Below, piece after piece: positions 55,293 to 63,997 of a stretch of DNA of 64,000 bases. The notes under the pieces are model-generated. The model worked only from the letters and a program-made list of their open reading frames with translations, did no database searches and had not been told where the DNA came from. Source of the stretch: Micromonospora ureilytica (GTDB lineage: Bacteria > Actinomycetota > Actinomycetes > Mycobacteriales > Micromonosporaceae); the NCBI RefSeq assembly GCF_015751765.1, contig NZ_JADOTX010000001.1, positions 5,766,001 through 5,830,000 of the forward strand. The letters are read 5' to 3'. Both the position numbers and the translations under genes were made by a program. Every line of letters begins with the position of its first letter. The stretch's first letter is position 1.

Positions 55293-56270
55293 TCATTCGG
55301 CGCGGACGAGGGCCTGGGCCAGCGTCGCGAGCCCCGCCCGGTCCACCCCGTCGGGCAGCAACGGCAGCTCGATCATCGGCAGCCCCAACTCCACCAGGTC
55401 GGCGCGGAGCGAATCCTCCAGTTCGCGCCGGATGAGCTGGTCACGTGCCTCATCGTGCAGCCCGGTCACGATGTCCCGATCGGCCGGCAGCCCGGCGGCG
55501 ACCAGCCCGCGCCGCAACTCCGCGGCGGTGACCGCCGGCCCGGCGGGCAGCGGGGGTCGGACGCCGTTGACGAGCACCCTCCCGACGCCGAAGCCGAGGG
55601 CGGTCAGGTCGGCGATCGCGTCGACCGTCTCCTGGATCGGCATCTCCTCCAGCAGCGTGACCACGTGCACCGCGGTCATCGGGGACCGCAGCAACGCGGC
55701 GACCCCCTCGCTCTGGGTCTTGATCGGGCCCACCTTGGCCAGCCGGGCGGTCTCCGCCGTCACGTTGAGGAATCGGCCGATCCGCCCGGTCGGCGGGGCG
55801 TCCAGCACCACCGCGTCGTACGCGCGCCGCTGCCCGGTGGTGCGGGTGGTGGCCTCCTTCACCTTGCCGGTGAGGAGGACGTCCCGCAGGCCGGGCGCGA
55901 TGGTGGTGGCGAAGTCGATGGCGCCGAGCTTGCGTAGTGCGCGGCCCGCCGCACCCAGTTTGTAGAACATGTCCAGGTACTCGAGCAGCGCCTCCTCGGC
56001 GTCCACCGCGAGCGCGCGCACCTCACCGCCGTCCGGCGCGTCGGCGAGGTGCCGTTCCTCGTAGGGCAGCGGGTCGATGCCGAACAGCTGGGCGATGCCC
56101 TGCCGCCCCTCGACCTCGACCAGCAGGGTGCGCCGGCCACCGGCGGCGAGCGCGAGGGCCAACGCCGCCGCCACGCTGGTCTTACCGGTGCCACCCTTGC
56201 CGGTCACCACGTGGAGGCGGGCGGGCCAGCCGGTACCGGCCGGGTCGATCGGGCGCTCAGCTGCACACAC
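55293..56270 (-). CDS. ArsA/Get3-like ATPase with intact deviant Walker A
   Basis: 325 residues, GTG at 56270. P-loop GKGGTGKTS carries the signature Lys. Switch II LDAPPTGRIGRFLN and the VEVEGRQGIAQLFG region follow. A TAGGCT -10 (56282-56277) ends exactly six bases before the GTG and there is no ribosome site, so the mRNA is probably leaderless. Members of the pair family are not proven arsenite pumps; a role in membrane-protein targeting or stress responses is more likely. It is 56 bp upstream of its mate, same strand. Confidence 0.9.
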   Translation of the reverse strand: MCAAERPIDPAGTGWPARLHVVTGKGGTGKTSVAAALALALAAGGRRTLLVEVEGRQGIAQLFGIDPLPYEERHLADAPDGGEVRALAVDAEEALLEYLDMFYKLGAAGRALRKLGAIDFATTIAPGLRDVLLTGKVKEATTRTTGQRRAYDAVVLDAPPTGRIGRFLNVTAETARLAKVGPIKTQSEGVAALLRSPMTAVHVVTLLEEMPIQETVDAIADLTALGFGVGRVLVNGVRPPLPAGPAVTAAELRRGLVAAGLPADRDIVTGLHDEARDQLIRRELEDSLRADLVELGLPMIELPLLPDGVDRAGLATLAQALVRAE

Positions 56271-56296
56271 CCGTCGAGCCTATCCAGGCGTCGCGG

Positions 56297-57115
56297 TCAC
56301 GCGACCTCGCAGACCCACCAACCCGTCTTCTGCACCACAGTGAAGCGCAACTCCTGGTCGGCCACCTTCTCGTCGGCGGTGGTCATGGTGAGCCGGGTGG
56401 AGACGGTGGCCCGTTCCCCGGTCTGGTTGTCCACCTTCGGGGTGGTCCACCGGAAGCGCGGGTTCTGGTACGTGGAGGCGTACTTCTCCACCTCGGCCAC
56501 CTTCGCGGCGATCTTGTCGTCGTCTCGGGAGGCGGCGCAGACGCGACTGGCCGCCCTGGTCGCGTCGCGATCCTTGTAGACCGCGGTGAGGAACTCGTCG
56601 ACGGCGACCGTCGGCTCCTTGGCGCCCTCGCCGGTCTCGGCATCGCGCAGGGTCAGGAAGGCCACCACACCGCCGCCCACGCAGAGCACCATGATCACGA
56701 CCAGTGCGATCGCCGCGATCAGCAGACCACGCTTCTTCTTCGGCTCGGCCGTGCCCGGGTAGGGCGGGTAGGCCGGCGGGGGCGGGGGGATCGACGAGGG
56801 GTTCGGGGCGCCCGACTGTGTCGATGCGGCGGCCGAGGTGGGGCCGCCGAGCCCTTCCGGCTGCCCGGCGCCGGTGGGCTGCCCGGGGAAGGGCGGCTGG
56901 CCGTTGCCGGTGGGCTGCCCGGGGAAGGCCGGTGAGGCAGGGGCGGCGGGGAGCGCCGGCGGGGCGGGGGATGCGGGAAGGGCGAGCTGCCCGGGCGGCG
57001 GGGCGGGGGTCGGCTGGCTGGGGATGGCCGGCGCGCCGGACTGACCGGCGGGATCCGGGTGGGCCGGCGGGTGAGCGGGTGGGCCGGCCTGGTCGCCGCT
57101 GGGCGGGTGGGTCAT
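56297..57115 (-). CDS. Proline-rich single-pass membrane protein with DUF4878-like exterior domain
   Basis: 272 residues. A Pro/Gly/Ala-rich cytosolic region (about 1-125) ends in a positive KKKR stop before one membrane helix (about 130-155). The exterior part of about 115 residues has the pattern KEPTVAVDEFLTAVYKDRDATRAASRVC ... VVQKTGWWVCEV, a lumazine/NTF2-like fold often labelled DUF4878, with two Cys that may pair. Function unknown; such proteins often accompany envelope functions. Confidence 0.8.
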   Translation of the reverse strand: MTHPPSGDQAGPPAHPPAHPDPAGQSGAPAIPSQPTPAPPPGQLALPASPAPPALPAAPASPAFPGQPTGNGQPPFPGQPTGAGQPEGLGGPTSAAASTQSGAPNPSSIPPPPPAYPPYPGTAEPKKKRGLLIAAIALVVIMVLCVGGGVVAFLTLRDAETGEGAKEPTVAVDEFLTAVYKDRDATRAASRVCAASRDDDKIAAKVAEVEKYASTYQNPRFRWTTPKVDNQTGERATVSTRLTMTTADEKVADQELRFTVVQKTGWWVCEVA

Positions 57116-57469
57116 GTCGTTCCCCCAGGGGTGCGGCGCCCGCCGCCACCCCTGGCGTCGAGCGTGATCGAGCGGGCGGCCGGGCGCTGCGCGACCGTCC
57201 GACCGGAAGGGTAGCGGTCGATGACCGGCTCGGTGTCGCCCCTGCCGGTCGGTTGGCCCCAGCGGTCCGGTGAGCGGTACCCGCGTCGGTTTCGGTGTCA
57301 GGCCCCCGACCTGCGGTGTGTCGCATATGTGACTGTTGGTGACCTCTTGTGCGCGTCCTGCTGGCGGGACTGCGGTCACAGACCTACCTTCGTCCCGGTG
57401 CGGGGGCCGGAACGGACGAATGGGTCCGGGCCGGAAGCATGGTCCGAGAGGTACGACCGGAGGCAGTGC
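57116..57469. other. 354-bp divergent intergenic region
   Basis: No convincing gene. For the leftward gene a TACCCT -10-like box is present on the minus strand near 57213-57208. For the rightward gene, ccggagg (57457-57463) is its ribosome site. A hairpin-prone stretch with the inverted words ccccaggggtg/cacccctgg lies at about 57124-57156. Confidence 0.4.
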
Positions 57470-57952
57470 ATGCGCGACGCGGACAACATCCCTCGCACCC
57501 AGTTCCCGACGAACGACCGGCCCCGCCGGCCCGGGTCCGTGGTCGAGGCCGGCGGGCAGGTCACCAACCAGCCGATCAACGAACGGTCGTACCGCCGGAT
57601 GCCGGAGCAGGCGGAGACGGCCCGGGTGCCGAGCCAGCCCGCCGAGCGGACCCGCGAAGACGACGAGCCGGGCTTCGTCATCCACCTGCCGATCCGGGTG
57701 CCGAACCTGGCGGCGGCGACAGTGCTGGCCGGCCGGGTCGCGGTGTCCCTGGGGTTCCTGCCCGAGCTGGACGCCGGCGAGACCACAGTGTCGAACGCCG
57801 ACGATCAGAACAACCGGCACCGGGTCTTCTGTGACCTGCTGCTGCCCGACCGGTCCCGCTGCCCCCAGGGGTACGAGCACGAGGGGCACTGCGGGGAGCT
57901 GCCGGCCACGCCGGAGCAGCGTCCCGTACCTCGCCCGGCCAGCGGACCGTAG
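57470..57952 (+). CDS. Hypothetical protein
   Basis: 160 residues from the ATG at 57470 (ggagg at -7). The first 60 residues are polar and probably disordered. A folded core (GFVIHLPIRVPNLAAATVLAGRVAVSLGFLPELDAGETTVS) is followed by a Cys/His-rich end (CDLLLPDRSRCPQGYEHEGHCG) that could bind a metal. Function unknown. Confidence 0.8.
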   Translation: MRDADNIPRTQFPTNDRPRRPGSVVEAGGQVTNQPINERSYRRMPEQAETARVPSQPAERTREDDEPGFVIHLPIRVPNLAAATVLAGRVAVSLGFLPELDAGETTVSNADDQNNRHRVFCDLLLPDRSRCPQGYEHEGHCGELPATPEQRPVPRPASGP

Positions 57953-57996
57953 GCTGTCCCACGAACAATTCCGCACCAAGAGGGAGCCCTTCAGCG

Positions 57997-58152
57997 ATGC
58001 AGAAGTGGGAATACTCCACGGTCCCGCTGCTGGTCCACGCGACCAAGCAGATCCTCGACAACTGGGGCGAGGACGGGTGGGAACTCGTCGCCGTGGTCCC
58101 CGGCCCGAATCCGGACCAGCTGGTCGCCTACCTGAAGCGGCCCAAGGCGTGA
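57997..58152 (+). CDS. DUF4177 domain protein
   Basis: 51 residues (MQKWEYSTVPLLVHATKQIL at the start, then NWGEDGWELVAVVPGP). The pattern W-E-Y ... G-x-D/E-G-W-E-L-V is DUF4177. The reading frame is short but has gaggga 16 bases upstream, and a TAGGCT -10 at 57951-57956. The M. tuberculosis Rv3678A slot beside RidA holds a similar small protein (from memory). Confidence 0.85.
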   Translation: MQKWEYSTVPLLVHATKQILDNWGEDGWELVAVVPGPNPDQLVAYLKRPKA

Positions 58153-58207
58153 GCGCGAGGAGTGCAGCGGAGCGGAGCCCCGCAGTCGCGAACATCGGGG
58201 TGGCGCC
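58153..58207. repeat. In-operon repeat upstream of ridA
   Basis: gcgcgaggagtg and gagccccgcagtcgcgaac flank a variable centre, matching the ends of the 46-bp repeat at 24617. It ends 17 bases before the ridA GTG. Confidence 0.8.
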
Positions 58208-58669
58208 GTGAGCAACGGTCCGCACGCGAAGCTCGCCGAGTTGGGTCTCGAACTGCCCGAGGTCGTGCCGCCGGTGGCCAGTTACGTCCCGGCGGTGCAG
58301 TCCGGGCAGCACGTGTACGTTTCCGGCCAGTTGCCGATCGCCGAGGGCAAGCTGCTCGCGACCGGCAAGGTCGGCGCCGGGATCTCCGCCGACCAGGCGA
58401 AGGATCTGGCCCAGCGGTGCGCGCTCAACGCGCTGGCCGCGGTCGACTCGCTGGTCGGCCTGGAGAACGTGGTCAAGGTGGTCAAGGTGACCGGGTTCGT
58501 GGCCTCCGCGCCCGGCTTCACCGGTCAGCCCGCCGTGATCAACGGTGCCTCCGACCTCTTCGGCACCGTCTTCGGGGAGGCCGGCCGCCACGCGCGCAGC
58601 GCGGTAGGTGTGGCCGAGTTGCCGCTGGACGCCCCGGTGGAGATCGAACTGATCGTCGAGGTCGCCTGA
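58208..58669 (+). CDS. RidA family protein
   Basis: 153 residues from a GTG. The YjgF/RidA fold shows GQLPIAEGKLLATGKVGAGISADQAKDLAQRCALNALAAV and VVKVVKVTGFVASAPGF, and an Arg in GRHARSAVGVAELPLDAPVEIELI at the active site. The length and the long N-terminal segment match the actinobacterial subgroup. It may hydrolyse reactive enamine/imine intermediates. Confidence 0.92.
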   Translation: MSNGPHAKLAELGLELPEVVPPVASYVPAVQSGQHVYVSGQLPIAEGKLLATGKVGAGISADQAKDLAQRCALNALAAVDSLVGLENVVKVVKVTGFVASAPGFTGQPAVINGASDLFGTVFGEAGRHARSAVGVAELPLDAPVEIELIVEVA

Positions 58670-58686
58670 CGCGTCCCCATCGCCCC

Positions 58687-58757
58687 GCGATCTTGCACTT
58701 TCTGCCCCGACGAAAGCCCTGAACGGGGATGAATCAGGGGCCGCAAGTGCAAGATCG
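58687..58757. repeat. 71-bp palindromic element, copy 3
   Basis: Arms begin gcgatcttgcactttctgcccc (58687) and end ggggccgcaagtgcaagatcg (58757). The left half matches copies 1 and 2 (gcgatcttgcactttctgc), while the interior differs. Located between ridA and the MBL gene, upstream of its promoter. Confidence 0.82.
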
Positions 58758-58792
58758 TGGGGTGTGGCGGGCGGGGTCGTACGATCGCAGCC

Positions 58793-59629
58793 ATGAGCGG
58801 GCACGTGACGGGGGCGGTGGCGGCGCTTGCCGACGAACTGCCCGGCTGGGTTTCACTGCTGCGTGCGCCCAACCCGGGGCCGATGACCCTCGACGGCACC
58901 AACACCTGGGTGCTGCGTGCCCCGGCGGCCGAGTACGCCATCGTTGTCGACCCGGGGCCGGCGCACGAGGGGCACCTCACCCGGATCGCCGAGCACGGCC
59001 CGATCGGGCTGATCCTGATCACCCACGGCCACGCCGACCACACCGAGGGCGCCGCCCGCCTGAGCGAACTGCTCGGCGGGGTGCCCGTCCTCGCCGTCGA
59101 CCCGACGCACACCATCGGCGGTGAGTCGCTGACCGAGCCGGGCGAGCACCTCGGCGGCTTCGGCTTGGAGATCCGCCTGCTGCAAACGCCAGGGCACACC
59201 GCAGACTCGGTCTGCTTCCTGGTCGAGCACGACGACGAGCGGGTGGTGCTCACCGGTGACACCATTCTCGGCCGGGGCACCACTGTTGTCGCCCACCCGG
59301 ACGGGCATCTCGGTGACTACCTGACCAGCCTGGAGCTGCTGTCCGCGTACCGGGGAATCCCGGCGCTGCCCGGACACGGCCCGGCGCTGGCCGACTGCGC
59401 CGCCGCCGCCGACTTCTACCTCGCCCACCGCCGGGCCCGGCTCGACCAGGTCCGGGCGGCGGTCGCCGCCGGCGCCCACACCCCCGCCGACGTGGTGGCG
59501 ACGGTCTACGCCGACGTGGACCGCTCGCTCTGGTGGGCGGCCGAATGGTCGGTCCGTGCCCAACTGGAGTATCTGGGCGTCGACACCGGGGAATCCGCGC
59601 CCGGGGTCAGTGGGTTGGAGCACATGTGA
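58793..59629 (+). CDS. MBL-fold metallo-hydrolase
   Basis: 278 residues. Metal site: H78, H80, D82 and H83 in THGHADHTEG, then PGHTADSVCF, GDTILGRG and PGHGPAL. It resembles LACTB2-type hydrolases and Rv3677c, which sit next to RidA in mycobacteria. A TACGAT -10 at 58780-58785 ends seven bases before the ATG, giving an apparently leaderless start. Its stop overlaps the next gene's GTG (GTGA). Confidence 0.9.
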   Translation: MSGHVTGAVAALADELPGWVSLLRAPNPGPMTLDGTNTWVLRAPAAEYAIVVDPGPAHEGHLTRIAEHGPIGLILITHGHADHTEGAARLSELLGGVPVLAVDPTHTIGGESLTEPGEHLGGFGLEIRLLQTPGHTADSVCFLVEHDDERVVLTGDTILGRGTTVVAHPDGHLGDYLTSLELLSAYRGIPALPGHGPALADCAAAADFYLAHRRARLDQVRAAVAAGAHTPADVVATVYADVDRSLWWAAEWSVRAQLEYLGVDTGESAPGVSGLEHM

Positions 59630-62600
59630 CCTGCCCCGTGTGTGGAACCGTTGCCGTTCCCGGCGCGCGGTTCTGCCACAACTGCGGTGCCGCGCTGCCG
59701 GCCGCCGCCACGTTGCCGGCGGCCGAGCGCCGGGTGGTCACCGTGCTCTTCGGTGACCTCTCCGAGTTCACCTCCTGGTCGGAGGACCTCGACCCGGAAC
59801 GCGTCGGCGCGGTCACCGACCGGGTGCTCGCCGCCCTCGCGGGTGCGGTGAAGACGTTCGGCGGGCACGTCGACAAGCTGACCGGTGACGGCATCATGGC
59901 GGTCTTCGGCGCCCCGGTGGCGCACGAGGACGACGCCGAACGCGCCGTCCGGGCCGCCCTGTCCATGCAACGGGCCGTCCGCCGGGTGCTCGACGACGAG
60001 CGGGGCGGCGGCGCGCCGCTCGGGCTGCGGGTCGGGCTGAACACCGGCGACGTCATCGCCGGCATCCAGGCCGCGATCGAATACACGGTCATCGGCGACA
60101 CGGTGAACACCGCGGCCCGGCTCGCCGACGCCGCCGCGGTCGGGGCCGTCTACGCCGGTGGACGCACCGCCGCCGCCACCAGGCACGTCTCCTCCTGGCG
60201 GGCGCTGCGCCCGCTGCGGCTCAAGGGCAAGCGTGAGCCGGTCGAGGCGTACGAGCTGTTGGGTCTGCTGGATGCGCCGGGCACCCGCTCGGGGCTCGGC
60301 GACGAGGCGCCGTACGTCGGCCGGGAGACGGAGATCGGTCGGGTCGCCGGTCGGCTCGCCGAGGTGATCGACCAGGGCGACCCGCGGGTGCTGCTGATGA
60401 CCGCCGAGGCGGGTATCGGCAAGTCCCGGTTCGCCGCCGAGGTGGAGCGCCTCGCCGCCGGGTACGACGTCGGTGCTGGCCGCTACGCGGCGCACACCGG
60501 CGCCCGGGTGCTCTCGGTGCGCTGTGCCGCGTTCGGTGAGCGGCGACGGCTCGCGCCCCTGGCCGACCTGGTACGGGCCGCCGTCGGTCTGCCCAGCGAC
60601 GCGTCCACCGCGCTGACCCGCCCGGCGGTGGAGGAGCGGCTGCGCCGGCTCGGGCAGCGGCTCGCCCGCTCCGGTGCGGAAACCGCGCCGATCGCCACGG
60701 AGCAGCTGCTCGCCCTGCTCGGCTATGCCGAACTTCCGGCGCACTCCGGCACCGACAGCGGTGAGTGGGGCGGTTCGGGCATTCCGGCCGCGGATGCCGA
60801 GGTGGTGCCGAACGCGGTCGCCGACCTACTCAGCGGGCTCGCCTCGGAGGCGCCGCTGGTGATCGTTGTGGACGACCTGCACGATGCCACCCCCGAGACG
60901 ATCAGCGCCCTCGGGTTGACCCTGTCCAGGCTCACCGGCCCGGTGCTGGTGCTGCTGCTCGGCCGCCCCGAGTTGGTGCGTACCGCCGGGGCGCTGACCC
61001 GGGTCGCGGACGCCGAGGTGCATTCGCTGCCGCCGCTGCGCGGCGCCGACGCGGCCCGGCTGCTCACGACCTACCTCGGCGGCGGCAAGCTGCCACAGGC
61101 CGACGCCGACCGGTTGCTCGCCACCGCGCAGGGCAATCCGTTCTACCTGGCTGAGCTGGTCACCCTGCTTATCGAGCGGGGTGCGCTCACCACCGAGTCG
61201 GTGCGCGGCGCTGCCTCGACGCGGGGTGCCGCAGGGGATCGGTCCGGCTCCGGCGAGCGGGAGCAGAGCGGGTCGGCCGGCTGGCGGTTGGTGCCGGGTT
61301 CGCTGGGCAGCCGGCTGCTCTCCCGGGACCTCGCCGCCGTGCTGGCGGCCCGGATCGACGCGCTGCCGCCGGACGCCCGGTCGGTGTTGCGTGACGCGGC
61401 GGTCACCGGCGACACGGTGCCGACCGGCGCGTTGGAGGCGATGCGGGAGCAGTACGGCCGCCGGGACGGTCGACCGTCGGCAGTGGTCGCCGTGGAGCTC
61501 GACCGGGCGGTCGAGGAGTTGCTGCAACGTCGCATGCTGCACCGCTCGCGTACCGGCTACTCGTTCGCGACACCGCTGATGCGGGAGGCCGCGTACGCCG
61601 GGGTGAGCAAGGCCGAGTTGGCCGAGCGGCACGCCGCGCTGGCCCGCTGGGCGGCGCCGGTGGACGACGCCACGGCCAGCACCGTGGGCGGCTTCACCGA
61701 CGAGGCCCGGGACGACTTCGTGGCGACGCACGTCGAGCGGGCCGCCACGCTCGCCGACGCGGTGAAGCTGCGCCCGGACGCGCCGGCCCGGGCGGTGGTT
61801 CCGCTCGGTGTCGCCGCGCTCGGTCGGGCCGCCCGCCGGTCGCTGTCCGCCGGTGAGCCGGCCATGGCCGTCGAGTACGCCGAGCGCGCCACCGAACTGG
61901 CCCGCGACGGGGTGCCGGCAGCCGATCGGGTGGTGCACGCTCGGGCGCTGCTCCAGGTCGGCCGCGTCTCCGACGCGTTGGCGTACGCGGAGAAGATCGC
62001 CGCGAACGCGGGGGACGAGGTCACCCGGGTCAGCGCCCTGCTGTTGGCGGGGCAGGCCCAGGAGACCCTCGGCGACCAGGGCCGGGCGGTGACCGCCTGG
62101 CAGGAGGCGTTGCAGGTGGCCACCGAGGGTCGGCTGCCCACGCAGCGGGCAACGGCGATGCGGCGGCTCGGCATGGCCGACTTCGTGGCCGGGCGGCTGA
62201 GTCAGGCAAGCAGCCGGTTGGCTGCCTCGTACCAGGTCAGCCTCGGCGCGCAGGACCGACGCGGGCAGGCGTGGTCCCTGCAGAACCTGGCCTGGGTGAC
62301 CACCACCCGGGGTGACTTCGCCGGCACCGACGCGGTGCTCGGCAGAGCCGCCCGGCTCTTCGCCGAGCTGAAGGACCCGTACGGGCGGGCCTGGCTGCGC
62401 GGCACCACGGCGTTCGCCCGGCTGCTCGCCGGCCGGCTGCGCGAGGCGTGTCGGATGGCGCAGGTGTTCCTGCCGTTCGGCGAGCGGGTCGGTGAGGCGT
62501 GGGCGGTGGGAACGTTGCGCGCGGTGGCGGCGTTCGCCACTGCCGAGCTGGGTGACCTGGCCGAGGCGGACCGGGAGGCCCGGCGGGCGTACCGGGAGTT

Positions 62601-63276
62601 CGCCGCCGCCTCCGACGACTGGGGACGCGGGTTCGCCCTGGTGGTCCGGGCGGTGGTGGCGCGCGGGTTGGGCGAGCCGGAGCACGCGGCGGACCTGCTC
62701 ACCGACGCCCTGGCGTACGCGGAGCGCACCTCGCATCCGCTGCTCACCGGGATGGCCGGGACACTGCGTGGCTTCGTCGCGTTGGACATGGGCGACTGCG
62801 AGACGGCCGAGCGGGTGGCCCGCTCGGTGTTGACCGCCGTGGAGCCGCACAACCCGCAGGCTCCGGCGCAGGTGGCGCCCCGGGTGTTGCTGGCGACGGC
62901 CCGTCTCGCCGCCGGCGACTCGGCGACCGCGGTCGGGCTGCTCGCCCCGGTGGCCACTGCCGCAGCGAACGCACCGTCGTTGCTCTTCTCCCGCCGCCAG
63001 ACGATGGCCCAGTACGCTGCGGCGCTGCTCGCTCACGGCCAGCGGGAGCAGGCGTTGGACTGGGCCCGCCGAGCGGTCACCGCACCGGCCGAGGACGTGC
63101 GCAGCCAGGTGATCGCGGCGAGTGTGCTGGCCGAGGCGTTGGCCGCCTGCGGGCACCCAGCGGAGGCGCTGTCCTGTGCGCAGGAGGCGGTCCGCCTGGC
63201 GTACGCCACCGAGCAGCGCAGCGAACGCGCAGCAGCCGACGCCCTACAAGCCCGCCTGACAACCGCCCAGGCCTAA
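59626..63276 (+). CDS. Class III nucleotidyl cyclase - AAA ATPase - TPR regulator
   Basis: 1216 residues from a GTG that overlaps the MBL stop. Residues 3-20 form a zinc ribbon (CPVC, CHNC). A class III cyclase domain (about 36-190) keeps metal-binding D44 and D88 and the N161/R165 pair, so it may be active. An AAA/STAND-like ATPase (about 230-600) has Walker A AEAGIGKS and VGRE (the VGRE-type start). A long helical repeat region (about 700-1190) of TPR type probably senses proteins or ligands. The architecture resembles the LuxR/AfsR-like cyclase regulators common in actinomycetes. Output (cAMP, cGMP or none) cannot be read from sequence. Confidence 0.9.
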   Translation: MTCPVCGTVAVPGARFCHNCGAALPAAATLPAAERRVVTVLFGDLSEFTSWSEDLDPERVGAVTDRVLAALAGAVKTFGGHVDKLTGDGIMAVFGAPVAHEDDAERAVRAALSMQRAVRRVLDDERGGGAPLGLRVGLNTGDVIAGIQAAIEYTVIGDTVNTAARLADAAAVGAVYAGGRTAAATRHVSSWRALRPLRLKGKREPVEAYELLGLLDAPGTRSGLGDEAPYVGRETEIGRVAGRLAEVIDQGDPRVLLMTAEAGIGKSRFAAEVERLAAGYDVGAGRYAAHTGARVLSVRCAAFGERRRLAPLADLVRAAVGLPSDASTALTRPAVEERLRRLGQRLARSGAETAPIATEQLLALLGYAELPAHSGTDSGEWGGSGIPAADAEVVPNAVADLLSGLASEAPLVIVVDDLHDATPETISALGLTLSRLTGPVLVLLLGRPELVRTAGALTRVADAEVHSLPPLRGADAARLLTTYLGGGKLPQADADRLLATAQGNPFYLAELVTLLIERGALTTESVRGAASTRGAAGDRSGSGEREQSGSAGWRLVPGSLGSRLLSRDLAAVLAARIDALPPDARSVLRDAAVTGDTVPTGALEAMREQYGRRDGRPSAVVAVELDRAVEELLQRRMLHRSRTGYSFATPLMREAAYAGVSKAELAERHAALARWAAPVDDATASTVGGFTDEARDDFVATHVERAATLADAVKLRPDAPARAVVPLGVAALGRAARRSLSAGEPAMAVEYAERATELARDGVPAADRVVHARALLQVGRVSDALAYAEKIAANAGDEVTRVSALLLAGQAQETLGDQGRAVTAWQEALQVATEGRLPTQRATAMRRLGMADFVAGRLSQASSRLAASYQVSLGAQDRRGQAWSLQNLAWVTTTRGDFAGTDAVLGRAARLFAELKDPYGRAWLRGTTAFARLLAGRLREACRMAQVFLPFGERVGEAWAVGTLRAVAAFATAELGDLAEADREARRAYREFAAASDDWGRGFALVVRAVVARGLGEPEHAADLLTDALAYAERTSHPLLTGMAGTLRGFVALDMGDCETAERVARSVLTAVEPHNPQAPAQVAPRVLLATARLAAGDSATAVGLLAPVATAAANAPSLLFSRRQTMAQYAAALLAHGQREQALDWARRAVTAPAEDVRSQVIAASVLAEALAACGHPAEALSCAQEAVRLAYATEQRSERAAADALQARLTTAQA

Positions 63277-63304
63277 CCCACCCACCCCCACCCACCCACC
63301 CCGT

Positions 63305-63361
63305 TGATCATGAAGTTATTGCCCCGACACGCCGACGCGCAGGGCAATAACTTCATGATCA
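63305..63361. terminator. Long inverted repeat after the cyclase gene
   Basis: tgatcatgaagttattgccc (63305-63324) pairs perfectly with the segment at 63342-63361 across a 17-nt loop. AT-rich compared with its surroundings. It could terminate the cyclase operon, but the 20-bp arms suggest a dispersed repeat. Confidence 0.75.
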
Positions 63362-63493
63362 GCGCGACCCCCCGGGGTGAGGTGGAGGGTTTTGCCGGTT
63401 CTGGGGATGTGGTGGTCGGGGTGAGCGGCTAGCGTGTCACCACCGCGTACGGGTCCACAGTGGTGACCGTCGCCGTGCCTGGGGAGGCCCTTC

Positions 63494-63997
63494 ATGAAGC
63501 TGCCGCGATCCATCGCGGGCTGGACCATCGCGGTCTTCGGCGTGTTGGCGCTGGTGATGGGCGCGGTCGGGCTGCTCTGGCCGGAGGCGCAGCTGCGCAT
63601 GCTCGGTTTCGAGGTGCCGGAGACGCGGGCCGTCGGTGACCACACCGGGACGTTCCTGCTGGCGTCCTCGATGGCGGCCTTCAACATGGGCGTCTACTAC
63701 CTGCTCGCCACGGTGACCGAGTGGCGGGCGTTCTACCGGTTCACAGTGGTCTTCCGACTTGTCACGTTCACCGTGTTCACCATCGCGGTGCTGGCCGACA
63801 TCGCTCCCGACCGGTTCTTCGGGGTGGCGGCGTGGGAAGGGCTGGGAGCGGTGGCCACCGCCATCGGTCTGCGCCTGGATGCCCGCCGGGGCAGCCCGGC
63901 CGGTGGGATCGGATCGACCGAGGGTGCCGGAACGACTGCGGTCGCCGAGGAGGGTACCGGTCCCGCCGGTGCCGCTCCGGCGGACGCGGTGCGCTGA
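63494..63997 (+). CDS. Small membrane protein of unknown function
   Basis: 167 residues, ATG at 63494 with ggggaggcc upstream. Four hydrophobic segments (about 8-30, 48-70, 78-98 and 104-125) followed by a Gly/Ala-rich tail. The sequence resembles small actinobacterial four-helix membrane proteins with no known role. The gene ends three bases before the window end. A TAGCGT -10-like box lies at 63429-63434. Confidence 0.8.
   Translation: MKLPRSIAGWTIAVFGVLALVMGAVGLLWPEAQLRMLGFEVPETRAVGDHTGTFLLASSMAAFNMGVYYLLATVTEWRAFYRFTVVFRLVTFTVFTIAVLADIAPDRFFGVAAWEGLGAVATAIGLRLDARRGSPAGGIGSTEGAGTTAVAEEGTGPAGAAPADAVR

Noticed and set aside
54088..56270. Arsenite efflux operon
   Set aside because: No ArsB, ArsR or ArsC nearby and the context matches the conserved whiB4/PBP block.
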